A stretch of DNA of 64,000 nucleotides from Martelella mediterranea (GCF_004342225.1 NZ_SMAR01000014.1:28842-92841), one strand, 5' to 3'; numbered from the stretch's first letter, positions 45,922 to 55,184 are shown. The notes: generated from the sequence alone by a model not told the origin. A program made the numbers and translations.

Positions 45922-46548
45922 GTGAAAGCGCTTCTTCTTGTCGACATTCAAAACGGCTTCTGCCCCGGAGGGAATCTCGCAGTTGAAAACGGAGATGCAG
46001 TTGTCCCGGTTGCCAACGCCCTCATAGAATCCGGACGCTACGGTCTGATCATCGCCTCGCAGGACTGGCACCCGGAAGGTCATGGCTCCTTCGCTTCCCG
46101 GCATGAAGGCAAGCAGCCCTTTGACATAGGCGAGCTTGCCGGAAAGCCTCAGGTGATGTGGCCGGATCACTGCGTGCAGGGCACAGTCGATGCCGCGTTT
46201 CATCCGGATCTGAAGATTGACAGCATCCATCATATTCAGCGTAAGGGCGAAAACCCCGAGATCGATTCCTATTCTGCTTTCCGCGATAATGATCGCAGTG
46301 CGGTAACGGGGCTTGATCAGCTGTTGAAAGAAAAGGCGGTCACTGAACTGGATATCATGGGCCTTGCCACGGACTTCTGTGTGAAATTCACGGCACTGGA
46401 TGCCATTGAAATGCTGCCGGATGTCACGGTCCGTCTGATCGAAGATGGTTGTCGTGGGATTTCCGAAGACAGCAGCCGTGAAGCGATAAAGGACATCAAG
46501 GCTGCTGGTGTTGAAATCACCGATAGTCACGCGGCTCTGGAAAGCTGA
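45922..46548 (+). CDS. pncA: nicotinamidase
   Basis: A 208-residue isochorismatase-fold enzyme that converts nicotinamide to nicotinate for NAD salvage. The catalytic triad is visible: Asp8 (LLVDIQNGFCPGG), Lys108 (IQRKGENPEIDSYSAF) and Cys153 (ATDFCVKFTALDA). DWHPEGHGSF supplies the metal-binding residues. The start is GTG at 45922 with GGGGAG upstream. It converges with the DUF2164 gene. Confidence 0.95.
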   Translation: MKALLLVDIQNGFCPGGNLAVENGDAVVPVANALIESGRYGLIIASQDWHPEGHGSFASRHEGKQPFDIGELAGKPQVMWPDHCVQGTVDAAFHPDLKIDSIHHIQRKGENPEIDSYSAFRDNDRSAVTGLDQLLKEKAVTELDIMGLATDFCVKFTALDAIEMLPDVTVRLIEDGCRGISEDSSREAIKDIKAAGVEITDSHAALES

Positions 46549-46580
46549 GACATCTCCTGCCGGATTGCCGACGCCGGATC

Positions 46581-46823
46581 TTACCCCGGCAACCGGGCTT
46601 CCAGAACAACGATGGAATCGGCAACCTCCTCAAGCCGCTTCATGAGGTGTGTCTGAGCATCTCTGAGACCACTATTATAGTAGATTGGCGCAAATTCGCG
46701 TTCGAGGAACCCAGCGAAGAGCTCGGCCTGAAGCTGGCCGATCTCACAGTCCAGCTCTTCTGCACAATAATCGCGCAACCGCTGAGCCAGCGCAGATTTC
46801 TCGCGCGCATTCATTTCTATCAT
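46581..46823 (-). CDS. DUF2164-family small protein
   Basis: An 80-residue protein of the DUF2164 family (EKSALAQRLRDYCAEELDCEIGQLQAELFAGFLEREFAPIYYNSGLRDA). Predicted mostly helical, no membrane span or signal. The function of the family is unknown. The ATG at 46823 has a GAGGAG site; the longer frame upstream runs into the inverted repeat at 46840-46873. It is divergent from azlC, which starts 105 bases away. Confidence 0.85.
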   Translation of the reverse strand: MIEMNAREKSALAQRLRDYCAEELDCEIGQLQAELFAGFLEREFAPIYYNSGLRDAQTHLMKRLEEVADSIVVLEARLPG

Positions 46824-46839
46824 CTTCGGTACTCCTCTT

Positions 46840-46873
46840 TCAGTTTCGTTGATGTGTCCATCAACGAAACTGA
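46840..46873. promoter_or_regulatory. 34-base perfect inverted repeat before azlC
   Basis: Two arms of 15 bases (TCAGTTTCGTTGATG and its exact complement) surround TGTC. The element lies in the divergent spacer, 17 bases upstream of the DUF2164 start and 55 bases upstream of azlC. It could be an operator for a dimeric regulator (for example Lrp-type, which controls azl genes in Bacillus) or a leader hairpin of the DUF2164 mRNA. Confidence 0.55.
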
Positions 46874-46927
46874 GTTGTTTGGACTTGGGCAAACGGTTAG
46901 TTCTGTCTTAACAGGAGATCGACCGGT

Positions 46928-47644
46928 TTGACGAAAAATGCAGAAATGATCAATGGTGCCAAGGCTGGACTGGTTCCCGCACTTTCGGCTGCGCCTTTTG
47001 GTGCACTTTTTGGTGCTGTGGCTATATCCCACGGGCAGTCTGTTTTCGAAGCCGTGATGATGAGCATCACAATCTTCGCCGGAGCAAGCCAGCTGGTCGG
47101 GATTGAGCTTTTTGGTCAGCGGGTGGCACCATGGCTGATCGTGCTTTCGGTTGTTGCCGTCAATTTCCGCCATGTGCTCTATTCTGCAGCATTGACGCCG
47201 GTTCTTGCGCATTTTTCTCTGCCGCGAAAGATGATTGCATTCTTTTTCATGACAGACCCGCAATTCGCCGAGTCGCTGAAACGGCATGAGGCCGGAACGC
47301 CGGTCACCTTTGCCTGGTACATGGGGGCGGCCATCACGATTTATGGCCTCTGGAATGTGATGACACTCATCGGTGCATTGCTGGGCGGCTTCATTCAGGA
47401 CCCGAGAGCTTTAGGCCTTGATGTGCTGCTCCCGATCTATTTCCTCAGCCTTGTGATGGGCTTCAGAAGCCGCCCCAACTATCTTTCGATAGTCGCCGTC
47501 AGCGCGCTGGCTTCTGTTCTGGCCTACGCCACGGTTGGTTCACCCTGGCATGTCAGTTGCGGCGCGCTTGCAGGCATTGCTCTGGCTGCCATCCTGCCAC
47601 CGAAGAAAGCCACTGATACCGTCAGTGAGGTGAGCAGCTCATGA
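46928..47644 (+). CDS. azlC: AzlC-family branched-chain amino acid exporter subunit
   Basis: A 238-residue membrane protein of the AzlC family (larger subunit of branched-chain amino acid exporters such as BrnF/YgaZ). Family stretches are GLVPALSAAPFGALFGAVAISHGQS at the start, MSITIFAGASQLVGIELF, NFRHVLYSAAL and MTDPQFAES. The start is a TTG at 46928 with AGGAG 10 bases ahead; an ATG 18 bases later is possible. The TGA stop overlaps the azlD ATG (ATGA), which means translational coupling. The inverted repeat upstream may control it. Confidence 0.92.
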   Translation: MTKNAEMINGAKAGLVPALSAAPFGALFGAVAISHGQSVFEAVMMSITIFAGASQLVGIELFGQRVAPWLIVLSVVAVNFRHVLYSAALTPVLAHFSLPRKMIAFFFMTDPQFAESLKRHEAGTPVTFAWYMGAAITIYGLWNVMTLIGALLGGFIQDPRALGLDVLLPIYFLSLVMGFRSRPNYLSIVAVSALASVLAYATVGSPWHVSCGALAGIALAAILPPKKATDTVSEVSSS

Positions 47645-47961
47645 GCGATTTTACCAACGACCACATGATGCTGGTCATTCTGGCCGCCGCCGCCGCAACC
47701 TATCTCACCCGCATTGCCGGCTATCTTCTTCTGACGGTGGTTTCGGACATTCCGCCACGTGCAGAAGCGGCGCTGAATGCAATACCGCCTGCCGTTTTGA
47801 CCACGCTCGTTGCTCCTGCCTTCTATGCTGGCGGGATTGAAGCAAAGATTGCCATTGCTGCAGCACTTGCGGCAGGCCTGCGCTTTTCGTCACCACTGCC
47901 GATGATTGGCGTCGGCTGGAGCGTGGTCATGATCCTCAGATATTTTGTGATCCCGTCATAA
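47641..47961 (+). CDS. azlD: AzlD-family branched-chain amino acid exporter subunit
   Basis: A 106-residue, four-helix membrane protein (YLTRIAGYLLLTVV, LNAIPPAVLTTLVAPAFY) of the AzlD/BrnE family, the small partner of AzlC. It starts within the azlC stop codon. Its 3' end overlaps the end of the convergent aminopeptidase gene by 6 bases. Confidence 0.92.
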   Translation: MSDFTNDHMMLVILAAAAATYLTRIAGYLLLTVVSDIPPRAEAALNAIPPAVLTTLVAPAFYAGGIEAKIAIAAALAAGLRFSSPLPMIGVGWSVVMILRYFVIPS

Positions 47962-49785
47962 CGGACGTGTCACATTTTCCAGCCACTCAGCTTCGTGCTC
48001 ATCGCTGACAAGCGGCAACAGTTTCTCGCGTGTCTCTGCGTGATAAGCGTTCAGCCATTCGGTTTCCTCGCTCGTCAGCAGATCGCGCACGATCAGCCGC
48101 GTATCAATCGGACACCAGGTCAGAGTTTCAAAGCCAAGCATCGGAATATCACCACCCTCGACAGGCGCTGCTTCAGTAACAAGCAGAAGATTTTCGATGC
48201 GTATGCCAAACGCGCCGGGGCGATAAAAGCCCGGTTCATTCGAGATGATCATACCGGGTTTCAGCTCGGCCAGGCCGGCTTTGGACAATCGCTGTGGCGC
48301 TTCGTGAACCGACAAATAGGAGCCAACGCCGTGCCCGGTTCCATGCGCATAATCAGCCCCCGCCTTCCAAAGCGCGATGCGAGCCAGAGGATCAAGATCA
48401 ACGCCACGCGTCCCTTTAGGAAAGCGTGCAGTGGAGACGGCAATCATGCCTTTGAGAACCAGACTGAAAAAGCGCCGCTGTTCGTCACCAACCCCGCCAA
48501 CAGCGACGGTTCGTGTAATATCAGTGGTTCCATTTTGATATTGCCCACCCGAATCCACGAGATACATCTCTCCGCCCTGAATCATCCGGTCCGTATCGTC
48601 GTTGACACGATAGTGAATGATTGCAGCATTCGGTCCCGAGCCGGAAATCGTGTCAAAAGAGATATCCTTCAGCGGGTTCTGCGAACGCAAACCGGTTTTG
48701 CGGCGCGCATCCTCCAACGCCTTGACTGCGGCGATTTCGCTGACACTGCCGGGAGGTTGCTGGTCCAGCCAGCTCAGAAACGAAACCATAGCCGCACCGT
48801 CCTGCACATGCGCCGCACGTGCACCGTTCTGCTCCGCTTCGTTTTTGATCGCGCGCCGTTCAACAACCGGGTCGCTGACATTCACACAGCGCCCGCCAGC
48901 GCTTTCAATGGCCTGCAGGACAGCGAAAGGCACCGAAACCCGATCCAGCAAAACCGCCCCTGACTCTTTTGCAAGCATTTCAAGTTCACCAAGGAGCGTG
49001 CCGGGCGCTTTCACTTGTGCCAGCCTGCGAAGATATCCCCCCGCTTCGCCCTCAAGTTTCTCAGCTTCGATGAACAAAGTGGCATTGCCATCAGCATCAA
49101 CCAGCGCTCGGCTCAAAGGCGCCGGGGTATGCGTGACATCATTGCCCCTTATATTGAATAGCCATGCCACCGACGTTGAGTCCGAAAAGAGAATGGCCTT
49201 CGCCTTCTTCTCCCGAACAGTTGCTGCCATTGCCGCGATCTTGTCGCTGGCCGCCTCACCTGCAAACGCTTCCGGCTGCACGAAAACCGGCTCAAGCGGA
49301 ATTGACGGGCGATCACTCCAGATCCGGTCAACAGGATTGTGGCCGAGCAAGACCAACTGACCGCCAGCCGCACTCAGCGCCTTCTCCAGGCGCTCGACCT
49401 CGCTGGGCGTATGCAGCCACGGATCGATCCCCAGTTTCAGGGCTTCAGGTTTGTTTTGCTCGATCCAGACCGGCGGCGGACACCCGACCAGATCACCTGC
49501 ACTAAAAAGCGACTGATCGGTCTGAGCTGCCAATTGGGTTGTGTAGCGCCCATCGACGAAAACCATGGCCTTTTCCTCCATGACCAGCGCCATTCCGGCA
49601 GAACCGGTAAAGCCAGTCAACCAGGAAAGCCGCTCAGCGCAGGCCGGCACATACTCGCCCTGATATTCATCGGTACGCGGCACCAGGACGGCGTTGATTC
49701 CAAGTTCTGGGAAAAGCGCCCGCAACGCTTTGATACGCGGGGCGGCCTGTTCGGGCCGGGAAACAACTTCAAAAGACTGAAACAT
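47956..49785 (-). CDS. M24 aminopeptidase P-family protein
   Basis: A 609-residue Xaa-Pro aminopeptidase with the three-domain layout (two creatinase-N domains, then the catalytic pita-bread domain and a C-terminal extension) known from eukaryotic-like APP1 enzymes. Metal ligands are visible: LVDSGGQYQNGTTDITRTV (two Asp), HGTGHGVGSYLSVHE (His), NEPGFYRPGAFGIRIENLLLV (two Glu). It removes N-terminal residues linked to proline. Length is normal for the long form. The start MFQSFEVVSRPEQAAPRI is well placed. Confidence 0.93.
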   Translation of the reverse strand: MFQSFEVVSRPEQAAPRIKALRALFPELGINAVLVPRTDEYQGEYVPACAERLSWLTGFTGSAGMALVMEEKAMVFVDGRYTTQLAAQTDQSLFSAGDLVGCPPPVWIEQNKPEALKLGIDPWLHTPSEVERLEKALSAAGGQLVLLGHNPVDRIWSDRPSIPLEPVFVQPEAFAGEAASDKIAAMAATVREKKAKAILFSDSTSVAWLFNIRGNDVTHTPAPLSRALVDADGNATLFIEAEKLEGEAGGYLRRLAQVKAPGTLLGELEMLAKESGAVLLDRVSVPFAVLQAIESAGGRCVNVSDPVVERRAIKNEAEQNGARAAHVQDGAAMVSFLSWLDQQPPGSVSEIAAVKALEDARRKTGLRSQNPLKDISFDTISGSGPNAAIIHYRVNDDTDRMIQGGEMYLVDSGGQYQNGTTDITRTVAVGGVGDEQRRFFSLVLKGMIAVSTARFPKGTRGVDLDPLARIALWKAGADYAHGTGHGVGSYLSVHEAPQRLSKAGLAELKPGMIISNEPGFYRPGAFGIRIENLLLVTEAAPVEGGDIPMLGFETLTWCPIDTRLIVRDLLTSEETEWLNAYHAETREKLLPLVSDEHEAEWLENVTRPL

Positions 49786-50161
49786 GAAAGCACCTTACAA
49801 TTTTTGCCGCGGACGATAATGCGCTTCATGAGGCATCGCAAGCAACGCCATCTGCCAGTAGGCCAGATCCAAGCACAAGCATTTGCCCGGTTCTGTAGCA
49901 TTGGTGAGCGCAAATTGGGCAGCTTTGCATGGTTTGGGCGCCCAATCGTCAGCTTCCATGCACGCACCGCATGGCTACCATGAGTAAGACCACCTGCCAG
50001 AGACCGATAGCACTGTCTATATTGAGTTCAGTTGATCGTTAAGGCCAACGCGCGGAGCGAAAGTCAGAGCCATCCGGGTTCGATTGCTCATCGCAGCGAA
50101 GGCAAGATGACCCAGACCGAGATATCATTCGGCCAGTCATCAAAATGACAGGAGAGATAAA
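49786..50161. other. intergenic region upstream of the DUF1127-like gene
   Basis: 376 bases between the aminopeptidase start and the small gene at 50162. It must contain promoters for both. No repeat, RNA or extra gene was recognised. The open frame that crosses the first part is an antisense shadow of the aminopeptidase gene. Confidence 0.45.
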
Positions 50162-50329
50162 ATGGGTTTCTTTCGTAACGCTTACAAGAACATTGCCGAT
50201 GCCCGCCAGCGTCAGGCTGACCGCTTCGTGAACGGCGCTCTGTCGCGCATGGATGATGAGTCGCTTAAGTCACTCGGCAAGTCCCGCGCAGAGCTTCGTC
50301 GCAACAGCTCCTCAAGCTTCATGCTCTGA
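50162..50329 (+). CDS. DUF1127-like small protein
   Basis: A 55-residue protein (start MGFFRNAYKNIADARQRQAD). The second half, RFVNGALSRMDDESLKSLG followed by KSRAELRR, matches the DUF1127/YjiS pattern (Arg-rich helix, MdD..L..LG.SRaEL). DUF1127 proteins in alphaproteobacteria are short, Arg-rich and affect phosphate, RNA or stress responses; the role here is unknown. A perfect AGGAGA site lies 6 bases before the ATG, and a strong intrinsic terminator follows, so this is a monocistronic, probably well expressed gene. Confidence 0.82.
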   Translation: MGFFRNAYKNIADARQRQADRFVNGALSRMDDESLKSLGKSRAELRRNSSSSFML

Positions 50330-50367
50330 GGTCTTCGCCCCATCGGCGAATAGTGTTGAAAACAGAT

Positions 50368-50396
50368 AAAAGGCAGTGCTTTGGCGCTGCCTTTTT
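50368..50396. terminator. bidirectional intrinsic terminator
   Basis: AAAAGGCAGTGC and GCGCTGCCTTTT pair over 12 bases (one G-T pair) around TTTG, followed by TTTTTC on the plus strand and by a short T-run on the minus strand. It lies between the convergent DUF1127-like and acyl-CoA dehydrogenase genes. Confidence 0.88.
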
Positions 50397-50422
50397 CTTT
50401 CTCCATGCTTTTTTAGGTATGC

Positions 50423-52078
50423 TTACTCGGCTTCCGGGAAAAGCAACTCAACGATGTAGCTGGCATCAAAGCGCGTATCCAGCATGCCGTAAGTCGAGCG
50501 CCATCCCGCTGCCAGTCGCGTTTCCAGAAATGCATCCGCAATCCGGCCGGCACCCAGCCGGTAAAGCTCAGCCGCTGCGGCAGCGAGTGCCAGTTGTTCG
50601 ATAAAGATCCGGGCGGCACTCTCATCACCTTTACAAAGCGCCAGAGCAGCCCGGAGCACCTCGACAATCTTTGCGCCGGAGCCCCCTAAATCACGGGCAA
50701 TGATGCCGAAAACAGCTTCAAATAATTCGCTTCCGTGCTCGGCAACGCGGCGCAGATCCAGCGCCATCATATTCCCTGCACCATCCTGAATGGAAAGAGA
50801 TGGTGCATCACGGTAATGCCGGGCCAGTGGGCGATCTTCGATATAGCCATTTCCGCCCATGGCTTCCATGGCCTCACCGATCACGGCTGGTGCAATTTTC
50901 GTGCACCAGTATTTGGCAACCGGCGTCATCACCCGCGCATAGGCGGCCTCTTCACCGCTGTCGCGTGCCCGGTCAAAGCTTTCAGCAACACGGAAAGACA
51001 AGGCACCGGCCGCGGCGACATCAAGCGCCAGATCAGCCAGAACCCGCATGGTCAGCGGCTGCGCCACCAGCGCACGGCCTTTAACCTGACGTCCACGTGC
51101 GGCATGAACAGCCTCAGCCAGCGAGGTCCGCATCAGCCCCGATGCCATGACTGCGCTATCGAGACGCATCAGGGTCAACATATCCAGAATGGTACGCTGG
51201 CCACCATCTGGCGTGCCGACGAGATAACCAAACGCATCCGAAAACTCGAGTTCGGCTGTGGCGTTCGAACGCATGCCAAGCTTGTCTTTCAGCCGCTGAA
51301 AACGCAGCGCATTTGCACGCCCGTCATCCAGAAGGCGAGGCACAAGGAAACAACCCGTCGCACCATCAACCTCCGCCAGCATGATAAAGGCGTCGCTCAT
51401 CGGCGCCGAAACAAACCATTTATGCCCTGAGAGACGGTAGATCCCTTCACCAACACGCTCGGCACTGGTGGTCATCGCGTTCAGGTCACTGCCTGCCTGC
51501 TTTTCAGCTACGGCCAGGCCGACAGTCACTGCGCTTTTCTGTCCGTGGGGACGATTGGTCGAATCATATTTACGCGACAGGATGCGCGGCGCCCAGGCAT
51601 TGCGCAGCTGCGGCGCGGCCGAAAGCACTGCAAGAGAAGCCGATGTGGATGACAAAACCTCCAGATGTCCGCATTCCAACTGGGCCGACAAAAAGAGGCG
51701 TACGGCTCTGATTTTGTGCGCCTTGGACTTCGAATCAGCATCCTTCGGCGGTTCCCAGAGCGACGAATGAAGCCCGGAAGACATTGATCGACGCATGAGC
51801 GCATGCCATGCCGGATGGAACGAAACCGTATCGATACGCTCGCCGGACGGTCCATGAGTCCTCAGTTGCGGCAGATTGGTATTGGCCATCTGCGCCAGTT
51901 CCTGCGCATCCGGTGAAGTAACGTAACGCCCCAGAAGATCGAGTTCATCACGCAAAGGCCGCGCCAGCTGGCGGGTCAGATCGCTTAAAAGCGGATCGGA
52001 CTGGAAAGCATTGACCCCGGACCAGAGCTTCGGCTGGTTCAGATTTTTCAGGAATTCATCATCGAACGGACTTGGCAT
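50423..52078 (-). CDS. AidB-like acyl-CoA dehydrogenase family protein
   Basis: A 551-residue flavoprotein of the AidB branch of acyl-CoA dehydrogenases. The branch is shown by FHPAWHALM near residue 95, GQKSAVTVGLAVAEKQAGSDLNAMTT near 185, RLSGHKWFVSAPMSDAFIMLAEV near 220, and AMGGNGYIEDRPLARHYRDAPSLSIQDGAGNMMALD near 410. E. coli AidB binds DNA and is induced by alkylation, but most relatives are uncharacterised, so the substrate is open. The ATG at 52078 gives the family's start; an extension to 52144 is possible. It is divergent from pyrB. Confidence 0.88.
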   Translation of the reverse strand: MPSPFDDEFLKNLNQPKLWSGVNAFQSDPLLSDLTRQLARPLRDELDLLGRYVTSPDAQELAQMANTNLPQLRTHGPSGERIDTVSFHPAWHALMRRSMSSGLHSSLWEPPKDADSKSKAHKIRAVRLFLSAQLECGHLEVLSSTSASLAVLSAAPQLRNAWAPRILSRKYDSTNRPHGQKSAVTVGLAVAEKQAGSDLNAMTTSAERVGEGIYRLSGHKWFVSAPMSDAFIMLAEVDGATGCFLVPRLLDDGRANALRFQRLKDKLGMRSNATAELEFSDAFGYLVGTPDGGQRTILDMLTLMRLDSAVMASGLMRTSLAEAVHAARGRQVKGRALVAQPLTMRVLADLALDVAAAGALSFRVAESFDRARDSGEEAAYARVMTPVAKYWCTKIAPAVIGEAMEAMGGNGYIEDRPLARHYRDAPSLSIQDGAGNMMALDLRRVAEHGSELFEAVFGIIARDLGGSGAKIVEVLRAALALCKGDESAARIFIEQLALAAAAAELYRLGAGRIADAFLETRLAAGWRSTYGMLDTRFDASYIVELLFPEAE

Positions 52079-52205
52079 TGTTACGCGCACTTCTTCTAAC
52101 CAATGTTCAAACTGCAGTTGGCATGGTTCGATATCATCTGTCAAAGCTTGCGGGGGACGGCTGTAGCCTTTATAGACCGCAGGACCTCACACGGAGGAAA
52201 GCTTC

Positions 52206-53147
52206 ATGGTCTTCTTTCCCCATCGCCATCTCATTGGCATCAAGGGCCTCTCGCCACTCGATATTGAAACGCTTCTGGAAAAGGCGGAGGAAGCAATTGC
52301 ATTCAACCGCTCTCGCCAGAAAAAGAACAGTGTTCTGCGCGGTCTGACCCAGATAAATCTGTTTTTTGAGGCGTCGACACGCACGCAGGCGTCTTTCGAA
52401 CTGGCCGGAAAACGGCTGGGCGCTGACGTTATGAACATGTCGGTTGGCAATTCATCCGTCAAAAAAGGCGAAACGCTGATCGACACGGCAATGACGCTGA
52501 ACGCCATGCACCCGGATGTGCTGGTCATTCGTCATTCCTCGGCAGGGGCGGCAGCGCTGCTCTCACAAAAAGTGGCCTGCTCCGTTGTCAATGCCGGAGA
52601 CGGCGCACACGAACACCCGACTCAGGCGCTGCTGGATGCTCTGACGATTAAGCAGGCCAAAGGGCGTCTCGATAATATTATCGTTGCGATCTGTGGTGAT
52701 ATTCTGCATTCGCGCGTCGCACGCTCCAACATCATCCTGCTGAACACGATGGGCGCACGCGTTCGCGTTGTCGGGCCATCCACTTTGTTGCCCTCCGGCA
52801 TGCGTGACATGAGCGTCGAAGTTTGCCCGACGATGGAAGAAGCTCTCAAAGACGCTGATGTTGTGATGATGCTCAGGCTTCAGCGGGAGCGCATGTCAGG
52901 CGCTTTCGTACCATCGGTTCGCGAGTATTTCCGTTTCTGGGGACTGGATAACGAAAAGCTGAAGGCTGCCAAGGATGATGCGCTTGTCATGCATCCCGGC
53001 CCCATGAACCGCGGTGTTGAGATCGCCACCGACGTGGCGGACGGGCCGCAAAGCGTGATCGAAAAACAGGTGGAAATGGGCGTTGCCGTGCGCATGGCGG
53101 TGATGGAAACGCTGATGCTGGCCGAACACGGAGGTGTACGCGCATGA
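52206..53147 (+). CDS. pyrB: aspartate carbamoyltransferase catalytic chain
   Basis: A 313-residue enzyme of pyrimidine synthesis (carbamoyl phosphate plus aspartate to carbamoyl aspartate). The carbamoyl-phosphate loop is [15 protein letters not shown] (near residue 57), then [11 protein letters not shown] near 138, LRLQRERM near 224 and [12 protein letters not shown] near 262. GGAGGA precedes the ATG. Its TGA overlaps the start of the dihydroorotase-like gene (ATGA), so the two products are made together, as expected for an ATCase that needs a DHOase-like partner. Confidence 0.97.
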   Translation: MVFFPHRHLIGIKGLSPLDIETLLEKAEEAIAFNRSRQKKNSVLRGLTQINLFFEASTRTQASFELAGKRLGADVMNMSVGNSSVKKGETLIDTAMTLNAMHPDVLVIRHSSAGAAALLSQKVACSVVNAGDGAHEHPTQALLDALTIKQAKGRLDNIIVAICGDILHSRVARSNIILLNTMGARVRVVGPSTLLPSGMRDMSVEVCPTMEEALKDADVVMMLRLQRERMSGAFVPSVREYFRFWGLDNEKLKAAKDDALVMHPGPMNRGVEIATDVADGPQSVIEKQVEMGVAVRMAVMETLMLAEHGGVRA

Positions 53148-54433
53148 AACCGCTCGTTTTAAAGAATGCCCGCATCGTCGACCCGTCGCGAAATCTGGAT
53201 GAAACCGGCACGATCATCGTCGAACATGGCGTGATTGTTGCAGCTGGCGCCGACGCATTAAACCAGGGCGCACCGGAAGGTGCCGAAACGGTGGATTGCA
53301 ATGGACTGGTCGCGACACCCGGCCTGATCGATGCCCATGTTTTTGTCGGTGAGCCCGGCACGGAACATACCGAAACCATTCATTCAGCAAGCCTTGCCGC
53401 AGCAGCAGGCGGCATCACCTCATTCATGATGATGCCGGACACACATCCGCCGATTGACGATATCGCGCTGGTCGAGTTCGTCCTTAAAACCGCGCGCGAT
53501 AATGCTGTTGTAAACGTTCACCCTGTTGGAGCACTGACCAAAGCTTTGGCCGGCAACGAGATGACAGAAATCGGCCTGTTGAAGAATGAAGGCGCTGTCG
53601 CGTTTACCAATGGTCGGCACCCTGTTTCCGATAATCGCGTGTTGCGCCGTGCGATGACTTACGCCCGCTCTTTCAACGCTGTTGTCTCACTGGAGCCGCG
53701 CGACCGCTACCTGTCGGATAACGGTGTGATGAATGAGGGCCTGTTTGCCAGTTGGCTGGGTCTTGCCGGGATTCCGCGTGAGGCGGAGATCATTCCGCTG
53801 GAACGTGATCTGCGACTGGCAGCGCTCACGGGCGCACGCTATCACGCCGCTCTGATTTCCGTGCCGGAATCGGTTGAGGCAATCCGGGTTGCCCGCGAAC
53901 GCGGAGCCTTCGTCTCAAGCGGCATCTCAATCAATCATCTGACCCTGAATGAAAATGATATCGGTGAATACCGAACCTTCTTCAAACTGTCGCCGCCGCT
54001 GCGCCATGAAGAAGACCGCAGACAGATGGTCGAGGCCCTCAAAAACGGCCTTATCGATATCATCGTGTCATCGCACGACCCGCAGGATGTTGATACCAAA
54101 CGCCTGCCATTCTCCGATTCCGAAGACGGCGCCATCGGGCTTGAAACGATGCTGTCAGCAGCGTTGCGCCTGCATCACAGTGACGATGTTCCGCTGATGC
54201 GCCTGATCGATGCGATCTCAACAAAACCGGCTCAGCTTTTCGATCTTGATGCCGGAACTCTGAAGCCGGGCGCGAAGGCTGACATAACGCTGATCGACCT
54301 TGATGAACCCTGGCTTGTCACGCAGGAAGGCCTCGTTTCGAAATCCAAGAATACAACCTTTGAAAACGCCCGCTTCTCTGGCCGTGCCGTACGCACATTC
54401 GTGTCGGGAAAATGCGTCTTTCAGGCGGACTAG
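53144..54433 (+). CDS. pyrC: dihydroorotase-like protein, catalytic residues lost
   Basis: A 429-residue member of the amidohydrolase/dihydroorotase family, coupled to pyrB by an ATGA overlap. The fold and length are those of PyrC, but the zinc and catalytic residues are missing. The usual HxH is HVF (His65, Phe67) and the following Arg is Gly69 (HVFVGEPG). The usual TDHAPH is SHDP (309-313), so the catalytic Asp is Ser310. The HCED-type and second His motifs are also gone ([15 protein letters not shown]). It is best read as a PyrC'-like structural partner of ATCase, as known in Pseudomonas. The TAG stop belongs to the adjacent dispersed repeat. A true dihydroorotase should be elsewhere in the genome. 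Confidence 0.93.
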   Translation: MKPLVLKNARIVDPSRNLDETGTIIVEHGVIVAAGADALNQGAPEGAETVDCNGLVATPGLIDAHVFVGEPGTEHTETIHSASLAAAAGGITSFMMMPDTHPPIDDIALVEFVLKTARDNAVVNVHPVGALTKALAGNEMTEIGLLKNEGAVAFTNGRHPVSDNRVLRRAMTYARSFNAVVSLEPRDRYLSDNGVMNEGLFASWLGLAGIPREAEIIPLERDLRLAALTGARYHAALISVPESVEAIRVARERGAFVSSGISINHLTLNENDIGEYRTFFKLSPPLRHEEDRRQMVEALKNGLIDIIVSSHDPQDVDTKRLPFSDSEDGAIGLETMLSAALRLHHSDDVPLMRLIDAISTKPAQLFDLDAGTLKPGAKADITLIDLDEPWLVTQEGLVSKSKNTTFENARFSGRAVRTFVSGKCVFQAD

Positions 54434-54535
54434 AGCATCGGCCCGAAAATCGGAATCGATTTTCGGGAAGCACGATGCGTAGATTCAATAGGTTAGAGCG
54501 TCCTTTGTGCATCCGAATGGATGCACGGCGCTCTA
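54430..54535. repeat. RIME-like dispersed repeat, full copy after pyrC
   Basis: A full copy in the orientation opposite to the one at 18992: TAGAGCATCGGCCCGAAAATC, hairpin, GATGCGTAGATTCAATAGG, then the GTGCATCC/GGATGCAC hairpin and GGCGCTCTAA. The first TAG (54431-54433) is the pyrC stop codon. It separates pyrC from plsY. Confidence 0.82.
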
Positions 54536-54557
54536 AGACATAAAGGCGGAGGGGATC

Positions 54558-55184
54558 ATGGAAGGTGTATTCGCATTTAATACAACAGCGCTTCAGGCAC
54601 TCTGGGCGCTTGGTCTTGGGTATCTTCTCGGCTCTATTCCGTTTGGCTATCTGATTACCCGCACCGCCGGGCTTGGCGATATCCGTGGCATGGGATCGGG
54701 GAATATTGGTGCCACCAATGTTTTGCGCACAGGCAAACGACATCTGGCCGCTCTGACACTTCTGCTGGATGCACTCAAAGCAACACTTGCTGTGGTGCTT
54801 GCCTCCCATCTTTTTGGAGCGCAGGCTGGCCTTCTGGCAGGGTTTACCGCCTTTATCGGCCACCTTTTTCCCGTATGGCTCGGTTTTAAGGGCGGTAAGG
54901 GTGTCGCAACCTATATTGGCGTGCTTCTGGGCATTGCACCAGCGACAGTGCTGGTCTTCGCTCTTGTCTGGCTGACCGTCGCAAAGCTTTCCCGCTATTC
55001 CTCGCTGTCCGCTCTGGTTGCAACGCTTGTTATTCCGGTTGCATTGTGGATAATGGGTCAGCCGCAAATGTCACTTGTACTGGCAGTCATGACGGTGATT
55101 TCGTGGTGGCGCCACAAGGCCAATATCGAACGGCTGATTTCCCGCACGGAAAGCCGGATCGGAGAAAAGAAACAGGCTGAATAA
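54558..55184 (+). CDS. plsY: glycerol-3-phosphate acyltransferase PlsY
   Basis: A 208-residue polytopic membrane enzyme that transfers an acyl group from acyl-phosphate to glycerol-3-phosphate, the first step of phospholipid synthesis. Conserved motifs are [27 protein letters not shown] (glycerol-phosphate binding) and [25 protein letters not shown] precedes the ATG. It is followed after 38 bases by dprA; the order pyrC-plsY-dprA-topA is usual in the order. Confidence 0.95.
   Translation: MEGVFAFNTTALQALWALGLGYLLGSIPFGYLITRTAGLGDIRGMGSGNIGATNVLRTGKRHLAALTLLLDALKATLAVVLASHLFGAQAGLLAGFTAFIGHLFPVWLGFKGGKGVATYIGVLLGIAPATVLVFALVWLTVAKLSRYSSLSALVATLVIPVALWIMGQPQMSLVLAVMTVISWWRHKANIERLISRTESRIGEKKQAE

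Noticed and set aside
3368..54535. Repeats as a CRISPR array
   Set aside because: The copies are tens of kilobases apart, about 105 bases long and internally palindromic, with no spacer units or cas genes.
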